DNA of 64,000 nt. It comes from Actinomycetota bacterium (GTDB taxonomy: Bacteria > Actinomycetota > Actinomycetes > Streptosporangiales > Streptosporangiaceae). Shown piece after piece: positions 36,072 through 44,023 of the stretch (position 1 is the stretch's first letter; every line of letters begins with the position of its first letter). The translations under genes were made by a program, and so were the position numbers. The notes under the pieces are model-generated. The model did no database searches. It saw only the letters and a list, made by a program, of their open reading frames with translations, and was not told where the DNA came from. The stretch lies in NCBI GenBank assembly GCA_027313705.1, contig DAHVDE010000038.1, positions 1 through 64,000 on the forward strand, read 5' to 3'.

Positions 36072-37129
36072 GGCTCTGGCGTACCCTCGCTGGGCTGCGG
36101 GTCGACCGCGGCGAACCGCTGGGCGAACCTGGGGTCGTTCTCCCACCAGAGCCGATGACTCGCTTCCTGCCGCACCTGACCGGCCTCCTTCGCGGCGACG
36201 GTCGTCGCCGCCGCGTCCTGCGCCGCCGCTTCGGCGTCGAGATGAGCGTCGATCGCCCTGGCTTCTCCCTCGTCCTCCTTGATCATCGCAATGAGGAGGG
36301 CGGCAAGGAAAGGCAGCCCGATAATGTCGCCGAACACCCAGAGCGCACCGCCGCCGATCACCTGGTCGGTGGTCAGCGAAGGACCCCAGGGCCAGCCAAC
36401 CGAGTGGTAGTAGCTCCCGGCGATAAGCGAGCGGTCCGCGATCACCGCGAGGCCGAGCACGGCGTCACCGACGACCTCGGCGGCAGTCACCCAGACCGCC
36501 ACCATGTACGGGTACTGCCTCGGCACCGGATCGACCCTTAGCAGGGTCCAGAAGAACAGCAGCCCTGGAGCGATCAGCGCCAGGTATGTCAGTTCCCTGA
36601 CGCCGGCGCTGTGAAAACCCGCAGCGTACCAAGGCGAAAAGTAGAGCAGGAAAGGCGTCACCACCAGCACGAACCCGGTGACCAGCGGAAAGGTGATCAA
36701 GCGTGCGACCCGCCCGGTCACGGCCCGCTCCAGCCGCGCACCCAGACTCGGCAGCGTCGCGATCGCCAGCGTGAGCGGCCGCCCGAGCATGATGAACAAC
36801 GGCACCCCGAGCAGCAGCAATACCGTCTGGAACGACCTGACGTAGAAGAGCACCTTTGCGTAGACGGCAAGGAAAGAGCATGTCGCGATGAAGGCCAGGC
36901 CGAGCCCGCCGCCGCAGAACGCGAATACCCGGCCAGCCGGCCAGTCTTCTCCCGAGCGCCGCACCCGGCGGACGCCGACCAGGTAAACCGCCGCCACAAG
37001 GAGGAGCACGACCAGCGCGAACGGGTCGATCGACCACTCGGTGAATCCCCTGGACGGCGTAAGCCGCGGCGGCCCGTGATACCCGGACGGCAAGGAGGCA
37101 AGGTGAGCCAGACTCAGCGCAACAGTCAC
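36065..37129 (-). CDS. ctaG: Cytochrome c oxidase assembly factor CtaG
   Basis: The membrane protein of 354 residues matches the caa3_CtaG family, needed for copper insertion into the oxidase. About eight helices are present; conserved pieces are FLAVYAKVLFYVRSFQTVLLLLGVPLFIMLGRPL, FTLLYFS-like FLLYFSPWY, LFFWTLLRVDP and PFLAALLIAMIKEDE. The C-terminal 80 residues are polar. The GTG at 37129 is chosen because TAGTTT (minus strand, 37142-37137) lies seven bases before it; the TTG at 37138 lies too close to that element. Confidence 0.88.
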   Translation of the reverse strand: MTVALSLAHLASLPSGYHGPPRLTPSRGFTEWSIDPFALVVLLLVAAVYLVGVRRVRRSGEDWPAGRVFAFCGGGLGLAFIATCSFLAVYAKVLFYVRSFQTVLLLLGVPLFIMLGRPLTLAIATLPSLGARLERAVTGRVARLITFPLVTGFVLVVTPFLLYFSPWYAAGFHSAGVRELTYLALIAPGLLFFWTLLRVDPVPRQYPYMVAVWVTAAEVVGDAVLGLAVIADRSLIAGSYYHSVGWPWGPSLTTDQVIGGGALWVFGDIIGLPFLAALLIAMIKEDEGEARAIDAHLDAEAAAQDAAATTVAAKEAGQVRQEASHRLWWENDPRFAQRFAAVDPQPSEGTPEPQ

Positions 37130-37174
37130 GCAGACCAAACTACCCCTCGCCGGCGCTATCCGGCTCAGCTGGTC

Positions 37175-38143
37175 CTACGGCTTGTAGTATTCGGCGATCT
37201 CGGCGGCGGCTTCTTCGCCATAAGCGACGGCGACTCTGGCGGTCAGCGCATCAGGCCTGAGCTCATATTCCTGCGGGCCCGTGCTCTCCAGCGCGTGCAC
37301 CGCGACGATGTTGCCGAGCTGAGCGGCGCGCTCCAGGCTCAGCCCCCAGGAAACCGCCGCGAGGAAACCCGATCTGAACGCGTCGCCCGCACCGGTAGGC
37401 TCCGCCGGCTCCACGCCTGGCACAGCGGGAATGAAGATCGGCTCCTGTCCGGCCTGGTCGATCCGTGCTCCCTTGCCGCCAAGGGTTGTGACCTGCACGC
37501 CCACCTGCTCGGTCAGCTCGGCCGGGTTCCAGCCGCTCTTGTGCTGAGTAAGCGTGGCCTCGTATTCGTTGCAGAACAAGTAGTCCGCGCCAGCCATCAA
37601 CGTGCGCACCTGATCGCCGTCGAGCCTGGCTAGCTGCCAGGACGTGTCGGCGGCAAAAGGTATCTGATTGGCGACACACTGCTTGGTGAAAGCCAGCATC
37701 GCATCAGGATCGCTCGCGCCGATCAGCACCAGGTCGACCCGCCCGCGCAGATCACTGAGGTCGATGTTCCTGTCTTCTGACATGGCGCCCGGGTAGAAGG
37801 ACGCGATCTGATTCATGTCAGTGTCCGTCGTTCCGACGAACCTCGCCGTGTGCTGACGCACGGACTCTCTGACCTCGCTTGTGTCCACTCCGTGCCGCTC
37901 GAGCCAGTCACGGTACTCGGCGAAGTCGCTGCCCGCCGTCCCGACAAGCAGCGGGCGCAGTCCGAGGCAACCGAGTCCGAAGGCGATGTTGGCCGCGACT
38001 CCGCCGCGCTTGATCTCAAGCGTGTCGACCAGGAACGACAACGCGATCTTGTCGAGCTTGTCCGGCATGAGCTGATCGACAAATCTGCCGGGAAAAGTCA
38101 TCAGATGGTCGGTCGCGATCGAACCAGTTATCGCAAGGCGCAC
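37175..38143 (-). CDS. adoK: PfkB-family kinase, adenosine kinase type
   Basis: The 322-residue sugar/nucleoside kinase has GSIATDHLMTFPGRF, RGGVAANIAFGLGCLG, SASDPDAM-like LIGASDPDAMLAF, FCNEYEA and EPTGAGDAFRSGFL with the catalytic aspartate. The closest known type is mycobacterial adenosine kinase, whose gene also neighbours erpA and ctaC. Ribokinase activity cannot be excluded. GAAGGA precedes the GTG start. Confidence 0.85.
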   Translation of the reverse strand: MRLAITGSIATDHLMTFPGRFVDQLMPDKLDKIALSFLVDTLEIKRGGVAANIAFGLGCLGLRPLLVGTAGSDFAEYRDWLERHGVDTSEVRESVRQHTARFVGTTDTDMNQIASFYPGAMSEDRNIDLSDLRGRVDLVLIGASDPDAMLAFTKQCVANQIPFAADTSWQLARLDGDQVRTLMAGADYLFCNEYEATLTQHKSGWNPAELTEQVGVQVTTLGGKGARIDQAGQEPIFIPAVPGVEPAEPTGAGDAFRSGFLAAVSWGLSLERAAQLGNIVAVHALESTGPQEYELRPDALTARVAVAYGEEAAAEIAEYYKP

Positions 38144-38303
38144 GGCGGTCCTTCTGAAGAGGCGGAACCGCTACTTACCGTACGCATGAAAGCGAACGGT
38201 CTGCCCGGCGGCACGGGAGCAAACGCACACGACATCCCAACATTACAGCGCCACCAACCCGGCCGCCAGGCGGCCGGCGCCCGGCACGCCCGGCCAGATC
38301 CTC

Positions 38304-38654
38304 CTAGTGGAAGGAGTCTCCGCACGCGCAGGAACCCGTCGCGTTGGGGTTGTCGATGGTGAAGCCCTGCTTTTGGATCGTGTCCACGAAGTCGATAGTG
38401 GCACCGGTCAGGTAAGGCCCACTCATCTTGTCGGTGACGACATCAACACCGTTGAACGAGCTGACGATGTCCCCGTCCATCTGGCGCTCGTCGAAGTAAA
38501 GCTGATAGCGGAGGCCAGAACAGCCGCCGGGCTGCACAGCGATCCGCAGCCGGAGGTCGTCACGCCCCTCCTGGGCCAGCAAGTCGCCGACCTTGGCAGC
38601 AGCCACCTCGGTGAGGATGACGCCCTGCGCCGTCACATCGTTCTGAACTGTCAT
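38304..38654 (-). CDS. erpA: Iron-sulfur cluster insertion protein ErpA
   Basis: An A-type carrier of 116 residues that delivers Fe-S clusters to apo-proteins. The three cluster cysteines are in PGGCSGLRYQLYF and the C-terminal GSCACGDSFH. GGGAGCTAACCAG precedes the ATG at 38654, so the longer frame to 38705 is rejected. Possible clients nearby are the NadA cluster and QcrA. Confidence 0.94.
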   Translation of the reverse strand: MTVQNDVTAQGVILTEVAAAKVGDLLAQEGRDDLRLRIAVQPGGCSGLRYQLYFDERQMDGDIVSSFNGVDVVTDKMSGPYLTGATIDFVDTIQKQGFTIDNPNATGSCACGDSFH

Positions 38655-38751
38655 CTGGTTAGCTCCCGCTGATAACGACCGCGCGCCGCGCGGCATCTCC
38701 ACCACATCAACGATAACCCCCTCCCCAACATTCCACCCCCACCCCCCAGGC

Positions 38752-38919
38752 GCCAGCGCCCACGTTGTGCCGTTGCAGGTGCCCGGAGCGGTGGCTCCGC
38801 CCCCGCCCCCCCCAAGTGCCAGCGCCCACGTTGTGGCGTTGCAGGTGCCCAGGCGCCCACGTTGGGGCGTTATGGGGGTCCGGAAGGGCGGCTGGGTGCC
38901 CGCGTTGTGACAACGCGGG
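38752..38919. repeat. GC-rich interspersed repeat, copy 3
   Basis: Between erpA and nadA two nearly identical 35-base units (about 38752 and 38816), each with GCGCCCACGTTGTGGCGTTG or a one-base variant followed by CAGGTGCCC, are spaced 64 bp apart. A shorter third unit starts near 38853. The block ends in a perfect 9-bp hairpin, CCCGCGTTG-TGA-CAACGCGGG (38899-38919). Its core is identical to 15 bases of the block at 8.6-8.95 kb. Confidence 0.75.
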
Positions 38920-38952
38920 GGGCGGGGGGGGCGGGGGGGCGGGGGGGCGGGG
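38917..38952 (+). other. G-run tract with quadruplex potential
   Basis: Five runs of 6, 8, 7, 7 and 4 guanines are separated by single cytosines. This is an ideal G-quadruplex sequence on the plus strand, about 90 bases before the nadA operators. It may reflect slippage of the adjoining repeat. Confidence 0.8.
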
Positions 38953-39037
38953 AGTAGGGAGTAGGGGCGGGCGGGGGAAGGTGAACGAGGGGGTCAGACC
39001 TCGTGAACTGGTTACGAACGGGCCGCGTATCCTTGGG

Positions 39038-39095
39038 TATCGTCATACCGACGATAAGTTGGTATCGTCAAAGTGACGAGAACACAATACCGCCT
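39038..39095 (+). promoter_or_regulatory. nadA promoter with two repressor-type operators
   Basis: TATCGTC-ATACC-GACGATA (39038-39056) is a perfect 19-bp inverted repeat. A second site, TATCGTC-AAAGT-GACGAGA (39063-39081), has one mismatch and lies 25 bp downstream. A promoter TTGGTA (39059-39064), 18 bp, CACAAT (39083-39088) is covered by the second site. The arrangement fits repression of NAD synthesis by an NrtR/NiaR-like factor; the regulator is not in the window. Confidence 0.65.
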
Positions 39096-39120
39096 AGACA
39101 CGGGGGAACAGGGGATCACC

Positions 39121-40344
39121 ATGCCGACGACGGCAACGAGCCAGCTCATCACCTCAGTGCCAGCCACGGGACCAGCCACGGGACCAGCCGCGGGACCAGC
39201 GGACCGGGAACTCCCGTTGCTGCGGCTCGGCCGCGGCGCCGACCCGCAGGCGGAGCGTGGTGTCTCCTGCCCTGGCGAACTACCGCCCCAGTCAGATCCG
39301 GCACTCGTCCGCCGCGCCGAGGAGGCGCGGGCCAGGCTGGGTGACCGCGCGTTCGTGCTCGGGCATCATTACCAGCGCGACGAGGTCATCAGGTTCGCCG
39401 ATGTGACCGGCGATTCGTTCAAGCTGGCCAGGGACGCGGCAGCGATGCCAGGGGCAGAGTATGTCATCTTCTGCGGCGTCCATTTCATGGCTGAATCAGC
39501 CGATATTTTGACTTCTGATGCACAACGTGTCATCCTGCCGGACCTCGCCGCCGGGTGCTCGATGGCCGACATGGCCGGCTACGACCAGGTCGAGGAGTGC
39601 TGGGAGACGCTCGGGGATCTCGGCATTGCCGAGACGGTGGTCCCGGTTACCTACATGAACTCCTCGGCCGACATCAAGGCGTTCACCGGCCGCAATGGCG
39701 GCACGGTCTGCACCTCGTCGAACGCCAGGCGCGCCTTGACCTGGGCGCTGGAGCAGGGCACCAAGATCCTCTTCCTTCCCGACCAGCACCTTGGCCGTAA
39801 TACGGCCGTGCTCGAACTCGGGATGAGCCTGGATGACTGCGTGGTCTGGGACCCGCGCCGGCCATACGGCGGCAACGATCCGCAGGCACTCCGCCGGGCC
39901 ACCATGATTCTCTGGAAGGGGCACTGCTCGGTCCACGGCAGGTTCACTGCCGAAGGGGTGACGCAGGTGCGGCGCAGCATCCCTGGGGTCAATGTCATCG
40001 TCCACCCGGAATGCGTACACGACGTCGTGCTCGCCGCCGACCAGATCGGCTCGACCGAGAAGATCATCGCCACGATCGAGCGGGCGCCCTCGGGATCGGC
40101 GTGGGCGGTCGGCACTGAACTGAACCTGGTGCAGCGTCTCGCGAACGACAATCCTGATAAGAGGATCGTCTTCCTCGACAAGACCGTCTGCTACTGCTCG
40201 ACGATGAACAGGATCGATCTGCCGCATCTGGTCTGGGCCATGGAGTCACTCGCCGACGGGCGGGTGGTTAATCAGATCACGGTTGACCCGGCTACGGCCG
40301 CGCAGGCCAAAACCGCGCTCGACCAGATGCTCGCCTTGCCCTAG
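39121..40344 (+). CDS. nadA: Quinolinate synthase NadA
   Basis: NadA condenses iminoaspartate with dihydroxyacetone phosphate to quinolinate, a de novo NAD precursor, using a [4Fe-4S] cluster. The 407-residue product has LGHHYQRDEVIRFADVTGDS, FCGVHFMAESADIL, LPDLAAGCSMADMA, YMNSSADIKAF, LPDQHLGRNTA, WKGHCSVHGRF, VHPECVHDVV and DKTVCYCSTMNRI, so the three cluster cysteines are present. The ATG at 39121 is preferred to the GTG at 39073, which lies within an operator. The first 60 residues are a variable extension. nadB and nadC are not adjacent. Confidence 0.95.
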   Translation: MPTTATSQLITSVPATGPATGPAAGPADRELPLLRLGRGADPQAERGVSCPGELPPQSDPALVRRAEEARARLGDRAFVLGHHYQRDEVIRFADVTGDSFKLARDAAAMPGAEYVIFCGVHFMAESADILTSDAQRVILPDLAAGCSMADMAGYDQVEECWETLGDLGIAETVVPVTYMNSSADIKAFTGRNGGTVCTSSNARRALTWALEQGTKILFLPDQHLGRNTAVLELGMSLDDCVVWDPRRPYGGNDPQALRRATMILWKGHCSVHGRFTAEGVTQVRRSIPGVNVIVHPECVHDVVLAADQIGSTEKIIATIERAPSGSAWAVGTELNLVQRLANDNPDKRIVFLDKTVCYCSTMNRIDLPHLVWAMESLADGRVVNQITVDPATAAQAKTALDQMLALP

Positions 40345-40910
40345 AGCCCGGGCGCGCCCCACACCGGGAACCAGCGTCCGAGGTCAGGCTCGATCTTCAG
40401 GTCGTCGCTGAGCACCCCGCGGACACGGAGTTCCGTCGCATTGTCTCGCCGCTGCCCGGCTCGCGGCGCGAACGGGTAGAAGGTGCCGCGCTTGTACAAG
40501 TAGACCAGTCCGAGCGGCCCAGAGGCGTCCTTGAAGCCCAGGATCGTGCACAGCAGTTGCGGCCCGAACCCGCCGGCTTCCAGCGAGGAGTTCACGGCGT
40601 GCAGGTCGGTCACCAGCCCTTCGCTGTCTTCAGGGTCGTGGGTGACCACTACCCAGGTGAATCCGAACGAGTCCGCGGTCACCTTGGCAGGCGCCTTGCT
40701 CTCCCCCATCGCCAGCAGCTCGGTCACGTCCTTCTCGATATCGGAAAAGGCCCTGCCCTCGACGGCGCGGAAGCAGACAGAACCGACACCGGTCGGCATG
40801 AAGTCGGTCGCCGCCTCGAGCGTGATCGCGGCGGAGGGCAACGCGAACAACTGGTCAAGGTTCGGCGGAACCGGCTTTGACCGGCCAAGCAGCACGTCCA
40901 TCAGTCCCAC
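40341..40910 (-). CDS. pspAB: PspA-associated protein PspAB
   Basis: The 189-residue protein starts MGLMDVLLGRSKPVPPNLDQLFALPSAA and ends EPDLGRWFPVWGAPGL, the pattern of the actinobacterial PspAB family found with PspA and HtpX. The molecular role is unknown; association with membrane stress is inferred from gene context. It follows htpX by ten bases and overlaps the convergent nadA stop by four. Confidence 0.88.
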   Translation of the reverse strand: MGLMDVLLGRSKPVPPNLDQLFALPSAAITLEAATDFMPTGVGSVCFRAVEGRAFSDIEKDVTELLAMGESKAPAKVTADSFGFTWVVVTHDPEDSEGLVTDLHAVNSSLEAGGFGPQLLCTILGFKDASGPLGLVYLYKRGTFYPFAPRAGQRRDNATELRVRGVLSDDLKIEPDLGRWFPVWGAPGL

Positions 40911-40920
40911 GGCGAGACTC

Positions 40921-41898
40921 CTACCGGCTTAGTTCCTTGGAGATCTTGTCAAGTTGCGCCAGGCGCTTTTCGAGCGTGGGGTGCGTCGAGAAGATGTTCG
41001 ACAGGCTCATCCCCGCGCTCTTCGAAGAAAGCGCTGGCGCGAAGTAGAACGCGTTGAGCGGCTCCGCCGCCCGCAAGTCCCTGGTCGGAATCCGGGACAT
41101 GTCACCTGTGACCTTCACCAATGCGCTTGCCAGCGCGGAAGGCTGCCCGGTGAGCAGCGCACCCGAGCGGTCGGCCGACAGCTCACGATACCTGGAAAGC
41201 AGCCTGATCAGCAGGAAGCTGACCGCGTAGACCACGATCCCGACGACCATCACGGCCAGCACGATAGGGAACGTGTTCTGGTCACCACCACCGGCACCGC
41301 CGCGACCGCGGCCGCGGCCGCCACCGCCGCCGCCGCCGCCGAAAAGCTCAGAGTAGAATGCGAACCTCACGAGCAGCCCTGCCACGATGCCGAGGAACGA
41401 TGCGATCGTCATGACCGCCACGTCCTTGTGCGCGACGTGCGACATCTCGTGCGCGAGCACGCCTTCCAGTTCATTGGTGTCGAGCCGGTTAAGCAGTCCC
41501 TGAGTCACGCAAACAACCGCGACCTTGCTGCTCCGCCCGGTCGCGAACGCGTTAGGCATATCGGTAGGCGCGATCGCGACCCTCGGCTTGGGCATGTCGG
41601 CGAGCGCGCAAATCCGGTCGATTACCCCGTGCAACTCAGGCGCCTGCTGCGGGCTGACCTCGCGCGCTCCCGCGGTGGCCAGCGCGATCTTGTCCGACCA
41701 GTAGAACGAGGCGAACGAGACCCCGACCGCGATGAGGACGGCGAGGAAGATGATGCCGCTACTGCCAACGTTCGTGTAGTTGGCAAGCAACAGCACGATG
41801 ACGAGTATGAACGCGGTGAACACCAGGCCGATCAGGAACATGGTCGCGCCCATCCGCGCGATCAGGCCCTTGTCCGTCGCATACCGGGTCCCAGCCAT
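40921..41898 (-). CDS. htpX: Membrane zinc metalloprotease HtpX
   Basis: An M48 protease of 325 residues that degrades damaged membrane proteins. Two N-terminal helices (MGATMFLIGLVFTAFILVIVLLLANY and GIIFLAVLIAVGVSFASFYWS) precede the zinc motif HEMSHVAHKDV. Two further helices and the ELSADRSG glutamate follow. A loop of eleven glycines and arginines (FGGGGGGGGRGRG) interrupts the region between helices 3 and 4. GGAGGCGGCGCCG precedes the ATG. Confidence 0.94.
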   Translation of the reverse strand: MAGTRYATDKGLIARMGATMFLIGLVFTAFILVIVLLLANYTNVGSSGIIFLAVLIAVGVSFASFYWSDKIALATAGAREVSPQQAPELHGVIDRICALADMPKPRVAIAPTDMPNAFATGRSSKVAVVCVTQGLLNRLDTNELEGVLAHEMSHVAHKDVAVMTIASFLGIVAGLLVRFAFYSELFGGGGGGGGRGRGRGGAGGGDQNTFPIVLAVMVVGIVVYAVSFLLIRLLSRYRELSADRSGALLTGQPSALASALVKVTGDMSRIPTRDLRAAEPLNAFYFAPALSSKSAGMSLSNIFSTHPTLEKRLAQLDKISKELSR

Positions 41899-42033
41899 CG
41901 GCGCCGCCTCCGTTTCTTCCAGCAGCCGCGAGAACCTACTTACTTCATTACATCCGACCCGAGCTGATGCTCTGGTAACTGATCAACGGGCATCGGTGTT
42001 CCCGCCTGGCCCAGGCGACTAGCGGGCGCCACT

Positions 42034-42071
42034 GCGGGCAGGCCGCATCACCCCGGCTGCGACCTGCCCGC
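42034..42071 (-). terminator. Hairpin downstream of pspAA
   Basis: GCGGGCAGG and CCTGCCCGC form a 9-bp stem around a 20-base loop, just beyond the pspAA stop. It probably separates pspA-pspAA from htpX-pspAB. Confidence 0.45.
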
Positions 42072-42082
42072 GTTGAGCCAGG

Positions 42083-42361
42083 TCAACCAGGAATCAGTCC
42101 GCCGTCGGCGAGCAGATCGCGTACTTCCTCGATCGTCGCGCCCTCGCCGGGAAGGATCAGGTCTGACGGCTCGATGGCATCGGGCGGCAACACCTCGCCA
42201 AGGTCCCTCGCCCGGTCGAGAAGTTTGCGAAGCGCGGTGTGGAAGGCGTCCTCGTCGTGCCGCTCCACCGCCGATTCGAGGTCGGTGTCGAGGTGGTTAA
42301 GCTCCTCCACCGCTCCTTCAGGCAGCCGGAACTGGCCTTCGCCCATGATCCTGATGATCAT
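42083..42361 (-). CDS. pspAA: PspA-associated protein PspAA
   Basis: The 92-residue acidic protein (MIIRIMGEGQFRLPEGAVEEL, LLDRARDLGEVLPPDAIEPSDLILPG) is the PspAA family, encoded directly after pspA in actinobacteria and archaea. Its start overlaps the pspA stop by four bases, which indicates coupled translation and probably a complex. Role in regulating PspA is inferred. Confidence 0.9.
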   Translation of the reverse strand: MIIRIMGEGQFRLPEGAVEELNHLDTDLESAVERHDEDAFHTALRKLLDRARDLGEVLPPDAIEPSDLILPGEGATIEEVRDLLADGGLIPG

Positions 42362-43164
42362 TGAGCACCTCCGGAATTCGGCTGCTGCGACGGGTAGCCA
42401 GGCTGCTGGCCAGGCCTCACGTCCTGTCCGGCACCGCCGCCCGCAAGCTCCTTGGGCGCGCCGCCGGCCAGTTCGGCCTTCATCCTGGCCAGTTCGTTGT
42501 CGACGCTGCCACTTGCGCCCATCCGGTCGAGCTCGGCCTGAATGTCGTCGGCCGGCGTGCCGCCGAGCGCATCGGTAAGCGCGCCTGAGGCCATCAGCTC
42601 GTCGATCGCCCCGGCCCTGGCCTTCATCTGCTCGGTCTTGTCCTCGGCCCGCTGGATGGCGAGGCCGACATCGCTCATCTCTTCCGAGATGCCGGTGAAG
42701 ACCTCGTTGATCCTGGTCGTGGCTTCCGCAGCGGTATAGGTGGCCTTGATGGTCTCCTTCTTGACCCTGAAGGCGTCAACCTTGGCCTGAAGCCGCTGAC
42801 TGGCAGCCGTCAGCTTCTCCTCTTCCGCCTGCAGGGATGCGAACTGCGCCTGCAAATCGGTTAGCTGACTCTGCACGCCCGCTTTCCTGGTCAGCGCCTC
42901 CCTGGCCAGGTCCTCCCGGCCGGCCGCGAGCGCGTCGCGCGCTTGCCTGTCCAGCTTGTCCGACGTCTGCTGTACCTGGTTCATCTGCAACTCAATCCGC
43001 TTGCGCGAGGTTGCGACGTCGGCTACGCCGCGCCGCACCTTCTGCAGCAGCTCGAGCTGGGTCGTGTAGGAATAATCCAGGGTCTCCCTTGGATCCTCAT
43101 ACTTGTCAAGCGCCTTATTGGCCTTAGCCCTGAAGATCGTAGAAACCCGCTTCATCACGCCCAT
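42358..43164 (-). CDS. pspA: Phage shock protein A (PspA/IM30 family)
   Basis: PspA binds damaged membrane as ESCRT-III-like oligomers. The 268-residue product begins MGVMKRVSTIFRAKANKALD and is a long coiled coil to about 220 (QLELLQKVRRGVADVATSRKRIELQMNQVQ, MSDVGLAIQRAEDKTEQM), followed by a Gly/Pro/Gln tail. The start ATG at 43164 has a ribosome site GAGGGGATGGG at some distance; the longer frame to 43443 overlaps the divergent promoter. In mycobacteria this gene is under SigE; a loose SigE-like GGGAAT...GTT pair can be seen upstream (about 43247-43270). Confidence 0.92.
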   Translation of the reverse strand: MGVMKRVSTIFRAKANKALDKYEDPRETLDYSYTTQLELLQKVRRGVADVATSRKRIELQMNQVQQTSDKLDRQARDALAAGREDLAREALTRKAGVQSQLTDLQAQFASLQAEEEKLTAASQRLQAKVDAFRVKKETIKATYTAAEATTRINEVFTGISEEMSDVGLAIQRAEDKTEQMKARAGAIDELMASGALTDALGGTPADDIQAELDRMGASGSVDNELARMKAELAGGAPKELAGGGAGQDVRPGQQPGYPSQQPNSGGAQ

Positions 43165-43408
43165 AAGCGCGGCCCATCCCCTCATCCTGTCTTCCGCCGC
43201 AGCACCGGGGCTGGCGCCGTCAGCGACCGTTTGCGCAGCAGCGGAGAACTTCCGCAGATGCCGGATTCCCAGCCTATGGCCTGCCGGGAGTTGCGTCATC
43301 ATTACAGCCTGACAATGCACGCTACCTGGCTGCATTGCACCCCTCACGGCGACGCGACAGAACGGATGTTCTGAGTGATTCGTCCAGCCGGACCGGTAGG
43401 CTGTGATG

Positions 43409-44023
43409 GTGTTGCGACGACGGTCAGGTGGCGCTACGGCCACGCAGGAAAATGATCAGGCTAGCCAGCCACTAGAACTTGGCAGGCAGGCAGGCAAGGG
43501 CAAGCCCACGCCCAAGCGGAGCGAGGTGGAGCGGGCCAGGCGCCAGCCTTATGCCGCGCCGCCCAAAGATGCCAAGGACCGCAAGGCGGCCGCGGCCCAC
43601 GACCGTGAACGCAGGCGACTCGAGCGGGAACGTCAGACCGCGGCCATGAAACGCGGCGAGGAGTGGGCGATCCCGGCGAAGGACAGGGGCGCGGTAAAAG
43701 CGCTCGCCAGGGACTACGTCGACTCGCGCAGGCTGCTGGTCAGCGAGTACATACTGTTCGCCGTCTTCATCCTGATCTTCATCATTTTCGCGCTCGGCTC
43801 GCACAAGGCCTACTCGAACACCATCTTGTACCTTGAGCTCTTCATCGTCTTGGTGATCGCGGTGGAGGGCATCTACCACGGCGCCATGGTGGCGCGCCTG
43901 GCCAAGCAGCGCCTGCCGGCCGAGAGCACCCGCGGCATCACCTGGTACGTCGTCAAGCGCAGCCTGCGGCTGCGCGCGTCGCGGATTCCGCCGGCCAGGG
44001 TCAAGCGAGGAGACCGCATCTGA
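43409..44023 (+). CDS. DUF3043 membrane protein
   Basis: The 204-residue protein has a highly charged N-terminal half (TPKRSEVERARRQPYAAPPKDAKDRKAAAAHDRERRRLER is the DUF3043 signature), then AKDRGAVKALARDYVDSRRL. Two membrane helices (YILFAVFILIFIIFALG, ILYLELFIVLVIAVEGIYHG) precede a basic tail. The TAGGCT (43397-43402) six bases before GTG 43409 supports this leaderless start; ATG 43406 and GTG 43403 are in-frame alternatives. Function unknown but conserved in actinobacteria. Its stop overlaps the next start by one base. Confidence 0.85.
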   Translation: MLRRRSGGATATQENDQASQPLELGRQAGKGKPTPKRSEVERARRQPYAAPPKDAKDRKAAAAHDRERRRLERERQTAAMKRGEEWAIPAKDRGAVKALARDYVDSRRLLVSEYILFAVFILIFIIFALGSHKAYSNTILYLELFIVLVIAVEGIYHGAMVARLAKQRLPAESTRGITWYVVKRSLRLRASRIPPARVKRGDRI

